In this document: piece by piece, positions 18,001 to 27,549 of the stretch
Layout of the letters: every line of letters begins with the position of its first letter
Numbering within the stretch: position 1 is the first letter of the stretch
Assembly: GCA_025359165.1 (NCBI GenBank)
Contig: JANYHG010000101.1
Span: 1 to 64,000, forward strand
Source: Hyphomicrobiaceae bacterium
Lineage (GTDB): Bacteria > Pseudomonadota > Alphaproteobacteria > Rhizobiales > Hyphomicrobiaceae
DNA length: 64,000 nucleotides
Direction of reading: 5' to 3'
The notes under the pieces: generated by a model
The model's input: only the letters and a program-made list of their open reading frames with translations
Told to the model about the DNA's origin: nothing
Database searches by the model: none
Position numbers and translations under genes: made by a program

Positions 18001-19887
18001 TCACCGTCGCGGCAAACCGGGCGCACGGGCCATGCGAGCCTGAGCCGTAAGCCGGACTTGCGCGTTGGGTGCGCCAAAGCCGGCATAGTTAATCCGCTGC
18101 ACAATCTCGAAGAAGAAGCGCTCGTCGAATGTCTGCGTATACATCTGGAAGTATTCACCCTGCTCGTCGCGGTCGTAAAGTACGTCATGCGCCTGCAGCC
18201 TTTCCAGGAGGGCCGGGGCGATTTCGATCTTGGATTCCAAATCGTCGTAGTAGTTTTCCGGGATCGTCAACAGCTCGACGCCGCTGGCCTTGAAGGCCGC
18301 TGCCGTCTTGAAAATGTCGTCCGTCGCAAACGCAATGTGCTGTACGCCCGACCCGAATGCCTCCGAAAGAAACCGCGACGACTGCGTGTGCGTCGACTGC
18401 GATGCATTCAGCACGATGCGCATCGCGCCGTCGGCCGATTGCACGACCTGACTTTTTACCAAACCGCCGGGGTCGAGGACGTCTTGTTCCGCCGTTTTGC
18501 CGACATCGAGCAGCGAGGTATAAAATAGCAGCCACGTCAGCATTTCCTCGTAGTGCATCGATTGTGAGATGTGATCGACCACAGTCAATCCGGCACCGGC
18601 GTTCGGTTGCGCATCCATCACCGACTTGAATTCGATGTCCCAAACACGACCGAGATCGCTGGCCGGATCGATGAAATAGACGAGGCTGCCGCCGAGGCCG
18701 CGCACAGCTGGAATATCGAGTTCGCCGGGCCGAACCGGCTGGCGGAACGGGCGATCGAGTAGCCCTTCTGCACGCGCCAGCGTCGCCTTCGCGTCAGGCA
18801 CGCGCAGTCCGATCGCGCAGACCGACGTGCCGTGCGTGATATTATAGGCCTGCGCAAAGCCCTCGGTGTCGGAGTTGACGACCACGTTTATCTTGCCTTG
18901 AGTCCAGCGGCTGACCGCCTTGGACACGTGCTGTCCAGCCTTGAAGAAACCCAAGCCGGACAGCACCTTTTCGAAGGCGGGCCGACTGGTGTCGTCAATC
19001 GAAAATTCGATGAATTCGGTGCCGAGGCAGGCGGAGCGCGGCGGCAAAGCAGGCGCGCTGGATGGGCGTCCGGTTTTCGTCGAAAACTGATCCATCAAGT
19101 AGATAAGCGAGCGGTGGCCATCGACTGCGAGCCTGCGGGCGGACCCGGCGCGAAACTGATCATTGAAGATTTCCAATGAGAGCAGTCCGTCGTATCCGGT
19201 CGTGTCGAGCGCTGCCATGAAGTCGAGCAGCGGAAAATCACCTTGGCCGGGGAAGTTTCGGAAGTGACGGCTCCATTGCAGCACGTCCATATCCATCGTC
19301 GGCGCGTCCGCGACCTGAACCAGGAAAATGCGGTCACGCGGGATGGAGCGCATGGCGCTGAGATCGGTCTTGCGAGACAGAATATGAAAGGTATCCAGAA
19401 CAACGCCGACGGAGGGATGATCGGCGCGTCGCACCGCTTCCCAGGCATCGCGGTAATCATTGATGTGCCGGCCCCAAGCCAATGCCTCGAAGCCCACCCG
19501 GATGCCGCGCGCCTTGGCCCGCTCACCGAGTTCGCGCAGGTCCGCCGCGGCGCGATCGATGCCGCCGAGGCAGTCCGGCGCGACGTTCGAGCAGACCATC
19601 AGCAGGTCGCATCCAAGTTCGGCCATCAGATCGAACTTGCGCTCGGCGCGCGCAAACGCCCGCGCACGTTTTTCCGGTGGCAGGCCCTCGAAGTCACGGA
19701 ACGGCTGAAATGTAATGATGTCGAGCCCCAGATCGACCGCCATCTTGCGCACGTCGCCCGGCGTGCCATTGAATGACAACAAATCGTTCTCGAACATCTC
19801 GACGCCTTTAAAGCCAGCCGCGGCGATGGCTTCGAGTTTTTCGGCCAGCCCGCCGCTCAGGCAGACCGTGGCTATCGACATGCGCAT
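18001..19887 (-). CDS. quiC: Two-domain 3-dehydroshikimate dehydratase (QuiC/QsuB type)
   Basis: Predicted to convert 3-dehydroshikimate to protocatechuate. The N-terminal ~270 residues are a sugar-phosphate isomerase/epimerase-type TIM barrel with metal-ligand candidates in VGFEALAWGRHINDY, VGVVLDTFHILSRK, FLVQVADAP and LLSLEIFND. After a linker, residues ~285-605 resemble 4-hydroxyphenylpyruvate dioxygenase (tandem VOC), with VVDHISQSMHYEEML, GVQHIAFATDDIF and RFFFEIVQRINYAGFGAPN supplying a His-His-Glu set. This fusion and the 628-residue length match characterised fused dehydratases of Pseudomonas and Corynebacterium, where the C-terminal domain is not needed for the dehydratase reaction. 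No dedicated quinate genes adjoin it. Confidence 0.85.
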   Translation of the reverse strand: MRMSIATVCLSGGLAEKLEAIAAAGFKGVEMFENDLLSFNGTPGDVRKMAVDLGLDIITFQPFRDFEGLPPEKRARAFARAERKFDLMAELGCDLLMVCSNVAPDCLGGIDRAAADLRELGERAKARGIRVGFEALAWGRHINDYRDAWEAVRRADHPSVGVVLDTFHILSRKTDLSAMRSIPRDRIFLVQVADAPTMDMDVLQWSRHFRNFPGQGDFPLLDFMAALDTTGYDGLLSLEIFNDQFRAGSARRLAVDGHRSLIYLMDQFSTKTGRPSSAPALPPRSACLGTEFIEFSIDDTSRPAFEKVLSGLGFFKAGQHVSKAVSRWTQGKINVVVNSDTEGFAQAYNITHGTSVCAIGLRVPDAKATLARAEGLLDRPFRQPVRPGELDIPAVRGLGGSLVYFIDPASDLGRVWDIEFKSVMDAQPNAGAGLTVVDHISQSMHYEEMLTWLLFYTSLLDVGKTAEQDVLDPGGLVKSQVVQSADGAMRIVLNASQSTHTQSSRFLSEAFGSGVQHIAFATDDIFKTAAAFKASGVELLTIPENYYDDLESKIEIAPALLERLQAHDVLYDRDEQGEYFQMYTQTFDERFFFEIVQRINYAGFGAPNAQVRLTAQARMARAPGLPRR

Positions 19888-19926
19888 CCGAAGTCTCCCA
19901 AGACGTCCCGGTCCGCTTCTCGAACC

Positions 19927-20220
19927 TCAGCCGTCGTAGCCCTCGACGATGACGATGTCGACGGTCCCGGCGGTGTTGCGGACCTTGACTGCATCCTGGT
20001 ACTCCGGGCTGTCGTAACAGGCCTTTGCGGCGGCGAAGCTTGTAAATTCGATGACCACATGACGGGGCAGCAGTTTGCCGCCGCGCACTTCCGACGCTCC
20101 ACCGCGGACGAGAAACTTGGCCCCGTACTTGGCGAACGCGATCCCGTTCAGCTTTACATACGCCTTGTATGCCTCCGGATCAGTGACATCGACGTGGGCG
20201 ATCCAATATCCCTTGGTCAT
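19927..20220 (-). CDS. DUF1330 domain-containing protein
   Basis: A 97-residue protein of the ferredoxin-like dimeric alpha/beta barrel type. The signature is GYWIAHVDVTDPEAYKAY, KFLVRGGASEVRGGKL, VVIEFTSFAAAKACYDSPEY and IVIVEGYDG. The frame is open to 20370, but the ATG at 20220 (MTKGYWIAHV) is preceded by a GGAG at suitable spacing and matches the usual family start. It lies between the threonine-aldolase gene and the dehydratase on the same strand. The function of the family is unknown. Confidence 0.9.
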   Translation of the reverse strand: MTKGYWIAHVDVTDPEAYKAYVKLNGIAFAKYGAKFLVRGGASEVRGGKLLPRHVVIEFTSFAAAKACYDSPEYQDAVKVRNTAGTVDIVIVEGYDG

Positions 20221-20248
20221 GCTTCGACTCCCATGTTCTTGCTGGAAA

Positions 20249-21307
20249 CTATATCCCGGAAACAGCGACCTGGAGGGCCTTGGCGGCGGTCTCGATATCG
20301 GCTGCGGACACGTCCAGATGCGTGACGGCGCGTAAACGCGCGGGTCCCATCGCACCGATGCGAACGCCATGTTTCAGCGCCGCCTCCGAGATCGCCTTCG
20401 CCGACATACCGGTGCCACTCACATCGAGGAAAACGAGGTTGGTTTCGGTTTTTGGATGCATCAGTTCGATGCCTTTGATGTTGCCGGCGAGTGCCGCAAA
20501 GCGCTGCGCGTTGGCGTGATCCTCGGCCAACCTGTTCCAGTTATTGTCCAGTGCGTAAAGCCCTGCCGCCGACAAAATGCCAGACTGACGGAGTGCGCCG
20601 CCGATGCGATGCTTCCAGAGCCATGCCTCAGCGATGAAATCCTTGCTGCCGGCCAACACGCCGCCGATCGGACAACCTAGGCCTTTGGAAAGGTCGAGCC
20701 AGGTACTATCGAAGGCTGCGCACATCTTCGCCGCGGATACGCCGGACGCGACAACCGCATTCGGCAAGCGTGCGCCATCCATGTGCAACCGCAATTGGTG
20801 AGCCTTGGCAGTCTTCGCGACATCGTCGATCTGCGCCATCGTCCAGACTGCGCCGCCGCCGAGGTTCATGGTCTGCTCGATGGCCACCATGCGCGTGCGG
20901 GGCGTGTGGCGCATCGCTGGGTCACGCACCGCTGCATGCACGGCGGCGCCGTCGAAGATGCCGTTTCGATGTGTCACCGCACGACCCTGCGCGCCCGCGA
21001 TGGCCGCACAGCCGGCACCCTCGAACGTCAACAAATGAGAATTGTCGGTCGAAATGAACTCATCTCCCGATCGGCACTGCACTGCGACAGCAATCTGGTT
21101 GCACATCGTCCCGGACGGCAGGAACATCGCCGCCTCTTTGCCGAGCAGAGCGGCAACTCTCTCCTGTAACAAATTGGTGGTCGGATCTTCGCCGCGCTGT
21201 TCATCGCCAACCTCGGCATCGGCCATGGCTTTTCGCATGCCGGGGGAAGGCCGCGTCATAGTATCAGAAAACAGGTCGACGAATTTACGGTTAACAGTTG
21301 CGGACAT
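20249..21307 (-). CDS. Threonine aldolase family PLP enzyme (low-specificity type)
   Basis: A fold-type I PLP enzyme predicted to cleave L-threonine or another beta-hydroxy amino acid to glycine and an aldehyde. From the ATG at 21307 (MSATVNRKFVDLFSDTMTRP) the 352-residue protein has the family start LFSDTMTRPSPGMRKAM, EVGDEQRGEDPTTNLLQE, FLPSGTMCNQIAV, RLHMDGARLPNAVVASG and WLDLSKGLGCPIGGVLAGS, where Lys is the expected PLP lysine. The frame continues upstream to 21496, but that part overlaps the divergent promoter region and is not conserved. It is divergent from the SDR gene. Confidence 0.88.
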   Translation of the reverse strand: MSATVNRKFVDLFSDTMTRPSPGMRKAMADAEVGDEQRGEDPTTNLLQERVAALLGKEAAMFLPSGTMCNQIAVAVQCRSGDEFISTDNSHLLTFEGAGCAAIAGAQGRAVTHRNGIFDGAAVHAAVRDPAMRHTPRTRMVAIEQTMNLGGGAVWTMAQIDDVAKTAKAHQLRLHMDGARLPNAVVASGVSAAKMCAAFDSTWLDLSKGLGCPIGGVLAGSKDFIAEAWLWKHRIGGALRQSGILSAAGLYALDNNWNRLAEDHANAQRFAALAGNIKGIELMHPKTETNLVFLDVSGTGMSAKAISEAALKHGVRIGAMGPARLRAVTHLDVSAADIETAAKALQVAVSGI

Positions 21308-21461
21308 AATTCTGTTTCTCGATAAGTTGGCTGAAAGGCAGGATTGTCCCGTCCATCCGAGCATGATAGCGCCACCAAAGCAAATGCCGTCCCCCCAAAA
21401 TTTCGCTGCGCAGCGCTCGCACCTTTTGGCCCGCGCCCGCTCCCGAGAAGGCGTACAAATC

Positions 21462-22247
21462 ATGCAATTGAGCAAAGACATCACAGCCATCGTCACCGGA
21501 GGCGCATCCGGCCTCGGCGGCGCGACAGCCGAAGCCCTTGCGGCTCACGGGGTGAAGGTCGCGATCTTCGATCTGAACGAAGCGGCAGGCCAGGCCAACG
21601 CCACCAAGATCGGCGGCCGGTTCTACAAATGTGACGTCAGCAGCGAGGTCAGTATCGATGCGGCTTTTGCCGCCGCTCGCGCCGATCTGGGGCAGGAGCG
21701 TGTTCTCGTCAATTGCGCCGGTATCGGCGTATCGAAGCGGATCACCCGCAAGAACAAAGAGACAGGCGTCTTCGAACCTCATGACCTCGCGAGCTTCGCC
21801 AGAACCATTCAAATCAATCTTGTCGGCACCTTTTTGATGATCTCGCGGGCGGCGGCCGGGATGCAGACGCTCGCCCCGCTCAACCCAGACGGCGAACGCG
21901 GCGTGATCGTCAACACGGCCTCAGTGGCGGCCACCGACGGCCAGATCGGTCAAGTCGCCTACTCCGCCTCGAAGGGTGGTGTGCTCGGAATGACGTTGCC
22001 GATCGCCCGCGACTTGGCACAGATGGGCATTCGGGTGTGCACGATCATGCCGGGCCTGTTCAATACGCCGATGGTCGCCTCATTGCCCGACGAAGCGAGG
22101 CAGTCGTTGGCGGCCTCGGTTCCGTTTCCGGCACGGCTCGGCTACCCCGCTGAATATGCCGCGCTTGCATGCCACATTTGCGAAAACGGAATGCTGAACG
22201 GTGAGAGCATACGGCTGGACGGTGCCATACGTATGGCACCACGATAA
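21462..22247 (+). CDS. Short-chain dehydrogenase/reductase, 3-hydroxyacyl-CoA dehydrogenase type 2-like
   Basis: A cytoplasmic NAD-dependent classical SDR of 261 residues from the ATG at 21462 (MQLSKDITAIVTGG). Motifs are TGGASGLGGA (dinucleotide binding), CDVSSE, LVNCAGIG, an NTAS serine, YSASKGG (catalytic Tyr and Lys) and IMPGLFNTPM. The IGVSKRITRKNKETGVFEPHDL stretch and the FPARLGYPAEYAAL ending resemble HSD17B10-like 3-hydroxyacyl-CoA dehydrogenases. The exact substrate is not determined. Confidence 0.9.
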   Translation: MQLSKDITAIVTGGASGLGGATAEALAAHGVKVAIFDLNEAAGQANATKIGGRFYKCDVSSEVSIDAAFAAARADLGQERVLVNCAGIGVSKRITRKNKETGVFEPHDLASFARTIQINLVGTFLMISRAAAGMQTLAPLNPDGERGVIVNTASVAATDGQIGQVAYSASKGGVLGMTLPIARDLAQMGIRVCTIMPGLFNTPMVASLPDEARQSLAASVPFPARLGYPAEYAALACHICENGMLNGESIRLDGAIRMAPR

Positions 22248-22442
22248 TCTGCAAAAACTTCGCTCCGAGCGACATTTACTACGTTTTGTTCAAGTAGTTA
22301 TTCCGTGAGCCTCTCGTCGCGAAAGTCGATTGGCATCACACCGATCGTGAGCTAAGGACTGCGAGACGCTGTCGAGTTGCAGGCGCAGTCTTCGTTACTC
22401 GCCCCAACATCGATTACTGTTCAGTGCGTGCGTGGATTTCCT

Positions 22443-23720
22443 ATGCGTTCCCCCAATAGTGCAAATTCCGATCGTTCGATGCGGTCGACGCGACGGCAAA
22501 GCATTGCAAATGCTTGGCTGTCGCCAGCGAACTGTGCGCTTGGCTGGCTGCTCGGAATGGTTTTGATCGTCGCATCGGGATCGCTGCGAGAAGTGCCGAC
22601 GGCACGACCGACCTTGTCGACAGAGAAGACGACGGTTCCCGGTGCGGCACCTATCGTTGTGCTGTCCGCCAATGGGCCGACGAGCGCCTGGATCCCGAGT
22701 GAAAGCGAATGGGGCGAGCAGCTTCGCGCTACGAAGTTCGCGTCTCCTTCACGGCGTGAAGGTGGCTACGTCAATGGCTCGAACAGCGGCGTCGGCTACA
22801 CACCTGCGCTCAGGAACGGCCTGACAAAAGCGCTGCCATGGGAATATGGTCAACCCGGTTCACAACGTGTGTCGCTGCCACTGCGCGCCGGGGACGGCAA
22901 GAAAAACAAGAACGGCGACGACGACGATGACGGCCGGGAGGAGAAGTCGTCGTCCACGACTTACCGGACGATGTGCGTTAGGCTCTGCGACGGCTACTAT
23001 TGGCCGGTGAACTACGCGGTTACAAAGGACCAGTTCAAGGAGGACGCCAACGCCTGCGCCCGCACGTGCGGGGGGCCGGGCGAAGCCAAACTGTTCAGCT
23101 ATCGCAATCCCGGTGGTGAAATCGAGGAGATGGAGGACAGTGACGGCAAAGCTTACAAGAAGCTGCAGAATGCCTTCCTGTTCCGCACCAAGTATGAGGC
23201 GTCGTGCAAATGCCGTCCGCATCCCTGGGAGGAAGCGGCCGCCGATCGGCACAAGGCTTATTCCTACGTGGCCGACGCCCGGAAGGGCGACCGTATCGCA
23301 CAGCAAAAGCTTGGCGATCTTCGAGTCAAGTTGCAAGTTGGCGCCCAGACGTCACGGAAAGCCAAGGCCGCTCAGATGGCCGGGAAGGGCAAATCGGCGG
23401 CGTTGATGCCATCGCCTGACTTAGCACCGATCACGCTGCCCGCAGAGGCTCAGAGCGCGAAACCAGCCGACGGCGCATTACCTCTCATTGTGCTGAGAAA
23501 GCCATCCGTGATACGGGGCGATCAACTTCAAACTGGAAATCTCCGCGTTTCACGCCCGCGCACCGCCGCCGATGGCACGCCTGATGTCGTCAAGGGCGCG
23601 CCACGGTCCAGCCTCGTCCGTTTGCGCCTTGGCGGCCGTGAGGCTGAGGAAATTCCGGTCTCGTCGCGATTGCCCCGGAAGGCTGCGGATGCGGCCGACG
23701 GCCTTGTCGTAAGGCGCTGA
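22443..23720 (+). CDS. DUF2865 domain protein, paralogue 1 (secreted or membrane-anchored)
   Basis: About 425 residues from the ATG at 22443 (MRSPNSANSD). A hydrophobic segment (NCALGWLLGMVLIVASGS, about residues 30-48) may be a signal anchor. After a low-complexity acidic stretch (NGDDDDDGREEKSS) comes the DUF2865 core: TYRTMCVRLCDGYYWPVNYA, CARTCGG, LFSYRNPGGEIEEMED and SCKCRPHPWEE. The three cysteine pairs (CxxxC, CxxxC, CxC) suggest disulfides and an extracytoplasmic location. The C-terminal ~150 residues are basic, proline/alanine-rich and not conserved. The function is unknown. It forms a tandem with the next gene. Confidence 0.85.
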   Translation: MRSPNSANSDRSMRSTRRQSIANAWLSPANCALGWLLGMVLIVASGSLREVPTARPTLSTEKTTVPGAAPIVVLSANGPTSAWIPSESEWGEQLRATKFASPSRREGGYVNGSNSGVGYTPALRNGLTKALPWEYGQPGSQRVSLPLRAGDGKKNKNGDDDDDGREEKSSSTTYRTMCVRLCDGYYWPVNYAVTKDQFKEDANACARTCGGPGEAKLFSYRNPGGEIEEMEDSDGKAYKKLQNAFLFRTKYEASCKCRPHPWEEAAADRHKAYSYVADARKGDRIAQQKLGDLRVKLQVGAQTSRKAKAAQMAGKGKSAALMPSPDLAPITLPAEAQSAKPADGALPLIVLRKPSVIRGDQLQTGNLRVSRPRTAADGTPDVVKGAPRSSLVRLRLGGREAEEIPVSSRLPRKAADAADGLVVRR

Positions 23721-23921
23721 ACGGCTATTCGCGAGGGTAACGCAGTCGCCACCCGTTACAGTTCGACGCGTGTATTCAGACAAAGTTTGCGAATTTCTTG
23801 CATAACCAAAGCGTTGGCTTGGCGAAGCTGGCATTCCATCTTAAGTTTCACCAATCCCGTGAAATTGTGGCATGTCAGCCGCGTCCGGCGCTCCTATTCC
23901 AACGCCGCGGTTTCAATAGAC

Positions 23922-24917
23922 ATGCCGATCTTTCGTCAAAGCCTGGTCGTCGGATGGCATGTGAGCGCCGTGCTCGCTCTGCTCGTCGCACTGCTGTCGC
24001 CGGAGCCTGTGGCGGCACAAGGGTTCCTCGAGCAGGTTTTCGGGATCAGCCCCCCGAAGCCGGCGATGTCCGCGCTTCCACGGACTCAGTTCGTGAAACC
24101 GCTCAGTCCCGGGCTATTTGCCAGTCCGCGTGAGCATTCCGCCCAGTCGGCGTCCGTAAGCGAAAGCTCTGGTGGCACCTACCGAACGCTGTGCGTGCGC
24201 ATGTGCGACGGGTTCTATGTGCCGATAAGTTTTTCGACCCGCCGCGACAACTTCATGCAGGATCAGCTCAAGTGCCGGTCCACGTGCGGAGCAGACGCAC
24301 AAATCTTCTATCACCGGAACCCTGGCGCTACGGTCGAGGATGCCGTCGATCTCGGCGGCCGTCCCTATAGCCGTCTTCCCAACGCCTTTCGGTTCCGAAA
24401 AGCGCGCGTCGATGGCTGTGCCTGTCGTCCTCCACCGTGGTCGCAAGCCGAACTGGCACGCCATCAGAGCTATGCATCGGCAACCACCAGCCTTTCCACG
24501 GCGCGATCAGCGCAGGCCCCAGCACCGCAATCCGGAGATAGCTTAGCCATCGCGTCGGCGGCGGTTCCTATCGTCGGGGCCGAAGCCGCCGCGCCGCCGA
24601 AACCAGTCACCGATGTCGTCGACGGAAAATCGGGCAAACCCGTTATCGACCAGACATTGGGCAGATCCGCGAAAGCAACTCGCATCGCCAAGTCCGAGGT
24701 GCCGTCCAGCGTCGATGGGACGCCAGCTTTGCGGTCGAAGCCTGCCGGCGTCGGCCAGCGTCCCAAAACCGAACAGAGATATGCCAGTGTCGAACGCCGA
24801 TCGCGACCGCAGGGGCAAAAAGTCGCCGCTGCGGCACTTCCGTCACAAAGTTATGGCGGTGGTCTATTCGGTAGCGGCCTGACCAATCAACCGAAACTCA
24901 AATGGCCCGGCGACTGA
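23922..24917 (+). CDS. DUF2865 domain protein, paralogue 2 (secreted)
   Basis: 331 residues from the ATG at 23922 (MPIFRQSLVVGWHVSAVLAL), with a clear signal peptide ending near PVAAQ. The DUF2865 core reads TYRTLCVRMCDGFYVPISFS, CRSTCGADAQIFYHRNPGA and GCACRPPPW and keeps the same six cysteines as the preceding gene. The remainder is low-complexity. The stop codon (24915-24917) directly abuts the stop of the convergent pterin dehydratase gene, with no base between them. A tandem duplication with divergent tails is the simplest explanation for the pair. Confidence 0.85.
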   Translation: MPIFRQSLVVGWHVSAVLALLVALLSPEPVAAQGFLEQVFGISPPKPAMSALPRTQFVKPLSPGLFASPREHSAQSASVSESSGGTYRTLCVRMCDGFYVPISFSTRRDNFMQDQLKCRSTCGADAQIFYHRNPGATVEDAVDLGGRPYSRLPNAFRFRKARVDGCACRPPPWSQAELARHQSYASATTSLSTARSAQAPAPQSGDSLAIASAAVPIVGAEAAAPPKPVTDVVDGKSGKPVIDQTLGRSAKATRIAKSEVPSSVDGTPALRSKPAGVGQRPKTEQRYASVERRSRPQGQKVAAAALPSQSYGGGLFGSGLTNQPKLKWPGD

Positions 24918-25223
24918 TCAACCTTGGCCGCTGGCGCTCTGCATAAAAGCCGCGAGCTCCAGATCAAGCGACGTCACCCCGTTGGCGTCATGAGTTTGCA
25001 ACACGACGTCGACACGGCTGTAGACATTGAACCATTCGGGGTGATGGTTGATCTGCTCTGCTTTCAACGCGGCGCGGGCCATGAAACCGAAAGCCGCGTT
25101 GAAGTCGGCAAACTTGAACGTCTTGCTTATCGCCTCGCGACCTGGCACGCGAGCCCATCCCTCGAGTTTGGCCAGTTCGTCGCCGATGTCTTTGTCGCTC
25201 AATCGTTGCGGTCGCTGCGTCAT
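24918..25223 (-). CDS. phhB: 4a-hydroxytetrahydrobiopterin dehydratase (pterin-4a-carbinolamine dehydratase)
   Basis: A small enzyme that dehydrates 4a-hydroxytetrahydrobiopterin to recycle the pterin cofactor of aromatic amino-acid hydroxylases. The 101-residue protein from the ATG at 25223 (MTQRPQRLSD) has the family block KAEQINHHPEWFNVYSRVDV with the active-site histidine pair, and THDANGVTSLDLELAA. No phenylalanine hydroxylase gene is seen in the window. Confidence 0.94.
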   Translation of the reverse strand: MTQRPQRLSDKDIGDELAKLEGWARVPGREAISKTFKFADFNAAFGFMARAALKAEQINHHPEWFNVYSRVDVVLQTHDANGVTSLDLELAAFMQSASGQG

Positions 25224-25292
25224 GTGGTTTCTCCTCAACTCTTGGGATGTCGAGATATCGGGTTCGTCAGATGCTTCACCGGATTCGTCGCC

Positions 25293-25769
25293 ATGGCACT
25301 GATCCTATTCATATGCCGCGGCAACACCTGCCGCTCGCCGATGGCCGAAATCGCCGCTCGCAGCATGGAATCGGGATCGGCGACCAAGCGAGACGGTGGA
25401 TTGCGCTTTGGCTCTGCAGGCGTTGCCGTCAACGCGCCGGGTAGCCCTGCCGATCCCCGGGCCATTGCGCACGTCGCAAGATCCGGCCTGGATCTCACGA
25501 GGCATCGCACCCGCGCGGCTGACCCGGACCTGCTCGCTGCGGCCGAACGCATTTACGCTCTCGACAGGTGCGTCCGGGTTCATCTGCTTCAGACCATGTC
25601 CGAATCCTTTCATCCGCGCATCACACTGCTGCTCGACCTCGTGCCGCAGCTGGGTTTGCAGGACGTCGTAGACCCGTGGCATGGCAGCGCCGCCGACTAC
25701 GCAAGAGCGTTCGACCTGATTCAACTCGCGGTGGCCGCCCTCCATACGTCTCGAAGACAGCTCGGCTAG
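25293..25769 (+). CDS. Low-molecular-weight phosphotyrosine phosphatase family protein
   Basis: 158 residues from the ATG at 25293 ([16 protein letters not shown]). The phosphate loop CRGNTCRS follows the C-x5-R-S pattern of LMW-PTPs at the very N-terminus, and the late [20 protein letters not shown] supplies the general-acid DP motif. Such enzymes often act on BY-kinases of polysaccharide systems, but this gene is about 9 kb from the polysaccharide locus and the co-polymerase there lacks a kinase site. Its 3' end overlaps kdsB by 4 bp. Confidence 0.88.
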   Translation: MALILFICRGNTCRSPMAEIAARSMESGSATKRDGGLRFGSAGVAVNAPGSPADPRAIAHVARSGLDLTRHRTRAADPDLLAAAERIYALDRCVRVHLLQTMSESFHPRITLLLDLVPQLGLQDVVDPWHGSAADYARAFDLIQLAVAALHTSRRQLG

Positions 25770-26560
25770 GATCGCAGAAATCGTCGGGCGGTCTCAAGGT
25801 CTTCCGGCGTATCAACACCCAAAGGCACGGTATCCACCACCATCACGTCAATACGCATCCCATGTTCGAGGGCGCGGAGTTGCTCGAGCCGTTCGCGCTG
25901 CTCGAGTGGAGTCGGTTTCAGCGTCACAAAACGTTCGAGCGCTGCTCGCCGGTAGGCATAAATGCCGATGTGATGATAAAGTGGGCCGTCGCCCGATGGC
26001 GCAGTGGCCCGGGTAAAATATAACGCCCGCAAACGCCGGACAGAAGTTTCGATTGCACCTGCGGTGCCGTCGGCCAGCGCAACGGGCGTGCCGATAGCCT
26101 TGACGACATTCGGGTTCGTGCGTTCCGAGGCGACACGAATTTCGGCAGCAAGTGTCGCGATGTCGACGGCGTCGGTCTGCAGCGGCTTTAGGCAATCGCT
26201 TACGAGGTGCGGCTCGAGTGTCGGAAGATCGCCTTGCAGATTGACGATGTTAGTGATCGCACCATCAGGGTCGATGGTATTCAGCGCCTCATGAATGCGG
26301 TCCGATCCGGTCGTATGACTGTCGCGTGTCATGACCGCTTCGCCGCCCGCCGCGCGGACCACGGCCGCAATCTCGGTGCTGTCGGTGGCGACGATCACAC
26401 GCCCGACGTCGGCAGCGATTGCGCGGCGCCACACGTGAACGATCATTGGCAGTCCGTTGATGTCAGCCAGCGGCTTGTCCGGCAGCCGGGTTGCTTTCAG
26501 ACGTGCCGGTATGGCCACAAGAGTTCTCTGCACGGCGTCCCCTTCGGGTTTGATGTTCAA
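25766..26560 (-). CDS. kdsB: 3-deoxy-manno-octulosonate cytidylyltransferase KdsB
   Basis: Activates Kdo to CMP-Kdo for lipopolysaccharide inner core. The 264-residue protein has [85 protein letters not shown] and the C-terminal [16 protein letters not shown], all matching KdsB. It confirms a Gram-negative with Kdo-containing LPS. It is divergent from cycM. Confidence 0.96.
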   Translation of the reverse strand: MNIKPEGDAVQRTLVAIPARLKATRLPDKPLADINGLPMIVHVWRRAIAADVGRVIVATDSTEIAAVVRAAGGEAVMTRDSHTTGSDRIHEALNTIDPDGAITNIVNLQGDLPTLEPHLVSDCLKPLQTDAVDIATLAAEIRVASERTNPNVVKAIGTPVALADGTAGAIETSVRRLRALYFTRATAPSGDGPLYHHIGIYAYRRAALERFVTLKPTPLEQRERLEQLRALEHGMRIDVMVVDTVPLGVDTPEDLETARRFLRS

Positions 26561-26769
26561 GTATCGGGTCGGGCATCGCTCTCAGCGGTGACAATTCGCC
26601 TCGGCTTCACGTGGTAGAACGGCCCCCGTGGCAGTTGCAAGGCGGGTCTCAACCCGTATATTTGCGCCTGATTGAGGTGGGTTGCGGTGAGAGCCGTGAA
26701 CTGCTGCGGGGGATGTCGGTGCCGCATATCGGGCATGGGCAGCTGAAGTCACGACGAAAGTCAGGAAAT

Positions 26770-27318
26770 ATGAGCAATTCCGACAAGTTGAATAACGTCG
26801 CCATGGCCGTGTTGTCGGCTGCCTTGTTCGCGTTCGGCGGCAAGACTTTGATCGACATCGTCGGGTCTGGTCATGCTCCTGCAAAACCCAGTTACGCGCT
26901 GCCGGCCAGCACGGGCGGCGGCAGCGGTGGTGCAACTGCGGCGGCGGCGGGCTTCACGTTCGCCAAGGTTGCCGAATTGCTGCCGAAGGCAAATGCCGAT
27001 GCCGGTGCCGATACGTTTAAAAAGTGCGCCGCCTGCCACACCGATGCCAAGGACGCGCCGAACAAGGTTGGTCCGAACCTGTGGGGCGTCATTGGTCGCC
27101 CTGTCGGGCAGCACGCCGGTTTTGTCTACTCCGAAGCCGTCAAGGCCAAGGGCGGCAACTGGTCTTGGGAAACTTTGGCCACCTACTTGAACGACCCGCG
27201 CAATGCGATCCCTGGTAACAAGATGGCGTTCGCTGGTGTCACTGACAATGCCGATCTGGCGGACCTTCTCGCCTATCTCAACAAGCAGTCCGACAAGCCG
27301 GCCGATTTGCCGAAGTGA
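26770..27318 (+). CDS. cycM: Membrane-anchored c-type cytochrome, CycM/c552 type
   Basis: 182 residues from the ATG at 26770, preceded by AGGA. The uncleaved-looking N-terminal helix (MAVLSAALFAFGGKTLIDIV) is followed by a Gly/Ala-rich linker and a class I cytochrome c domain with heme motif CAACH (about residue 89), GPNLWGVIGRPVGQHAGF and KMAFAG giving the Met ligand. Length and layout match Bradyrhizobium CycM, which carries electrons from the bc1 complex to aa3 oxidase. That agrees with ctaA elsewhere in the window. A terminator follows about 65 bp downstream. Confidence 0.92.
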   Translation: MSNSDKLNNVAMAVLSAALFAFGGKTLIDIVGSGHAPAKPSYALPASTGGGSGGATAAAAGFTFAKVAELLPKANADAGADTFKKCAACHTDAKDAPNKVGPNLWGVIGRPVGQHAGFVYSEAVKAKGGNWSWETLATYLNDPRNAIPGNKMAFAGVTDNADLADLLAYLNKQSDKPADLPK

Positions 27319-27381
27319 CGTCGCGTGGTGCTCGACGACGTAATCGACGCAGTTCCGCCGTTGAAACTCTCGAAAGTATCA

Positions 27382-27407
27382 GCCTCGCACGTCGTGCGGG
27401 GCTTTTT
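27382..27407 (+). terminator. Rho-independent terminator after cycM
   Basis: Arms gcctcgcac and gtgcggggc (one G-T pair) enclose a 3-base loop and are followed directly by ttttt. It is well placed to end cycM transcription before the yej operon. Confidence 0.8.
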
Positions 27408-27549
27408 CGTACTGATTTTTGCCCTATCGATGTGAAATCGTACTGAAATGAAGAACTTGTAACTTGGAACCTGATGCCGCCGTGCAACATGTTATGAGCC
27501 GGTCGAATACAGCTTAACCACAAGACTGGACATCTGGGAGATGACGTCG

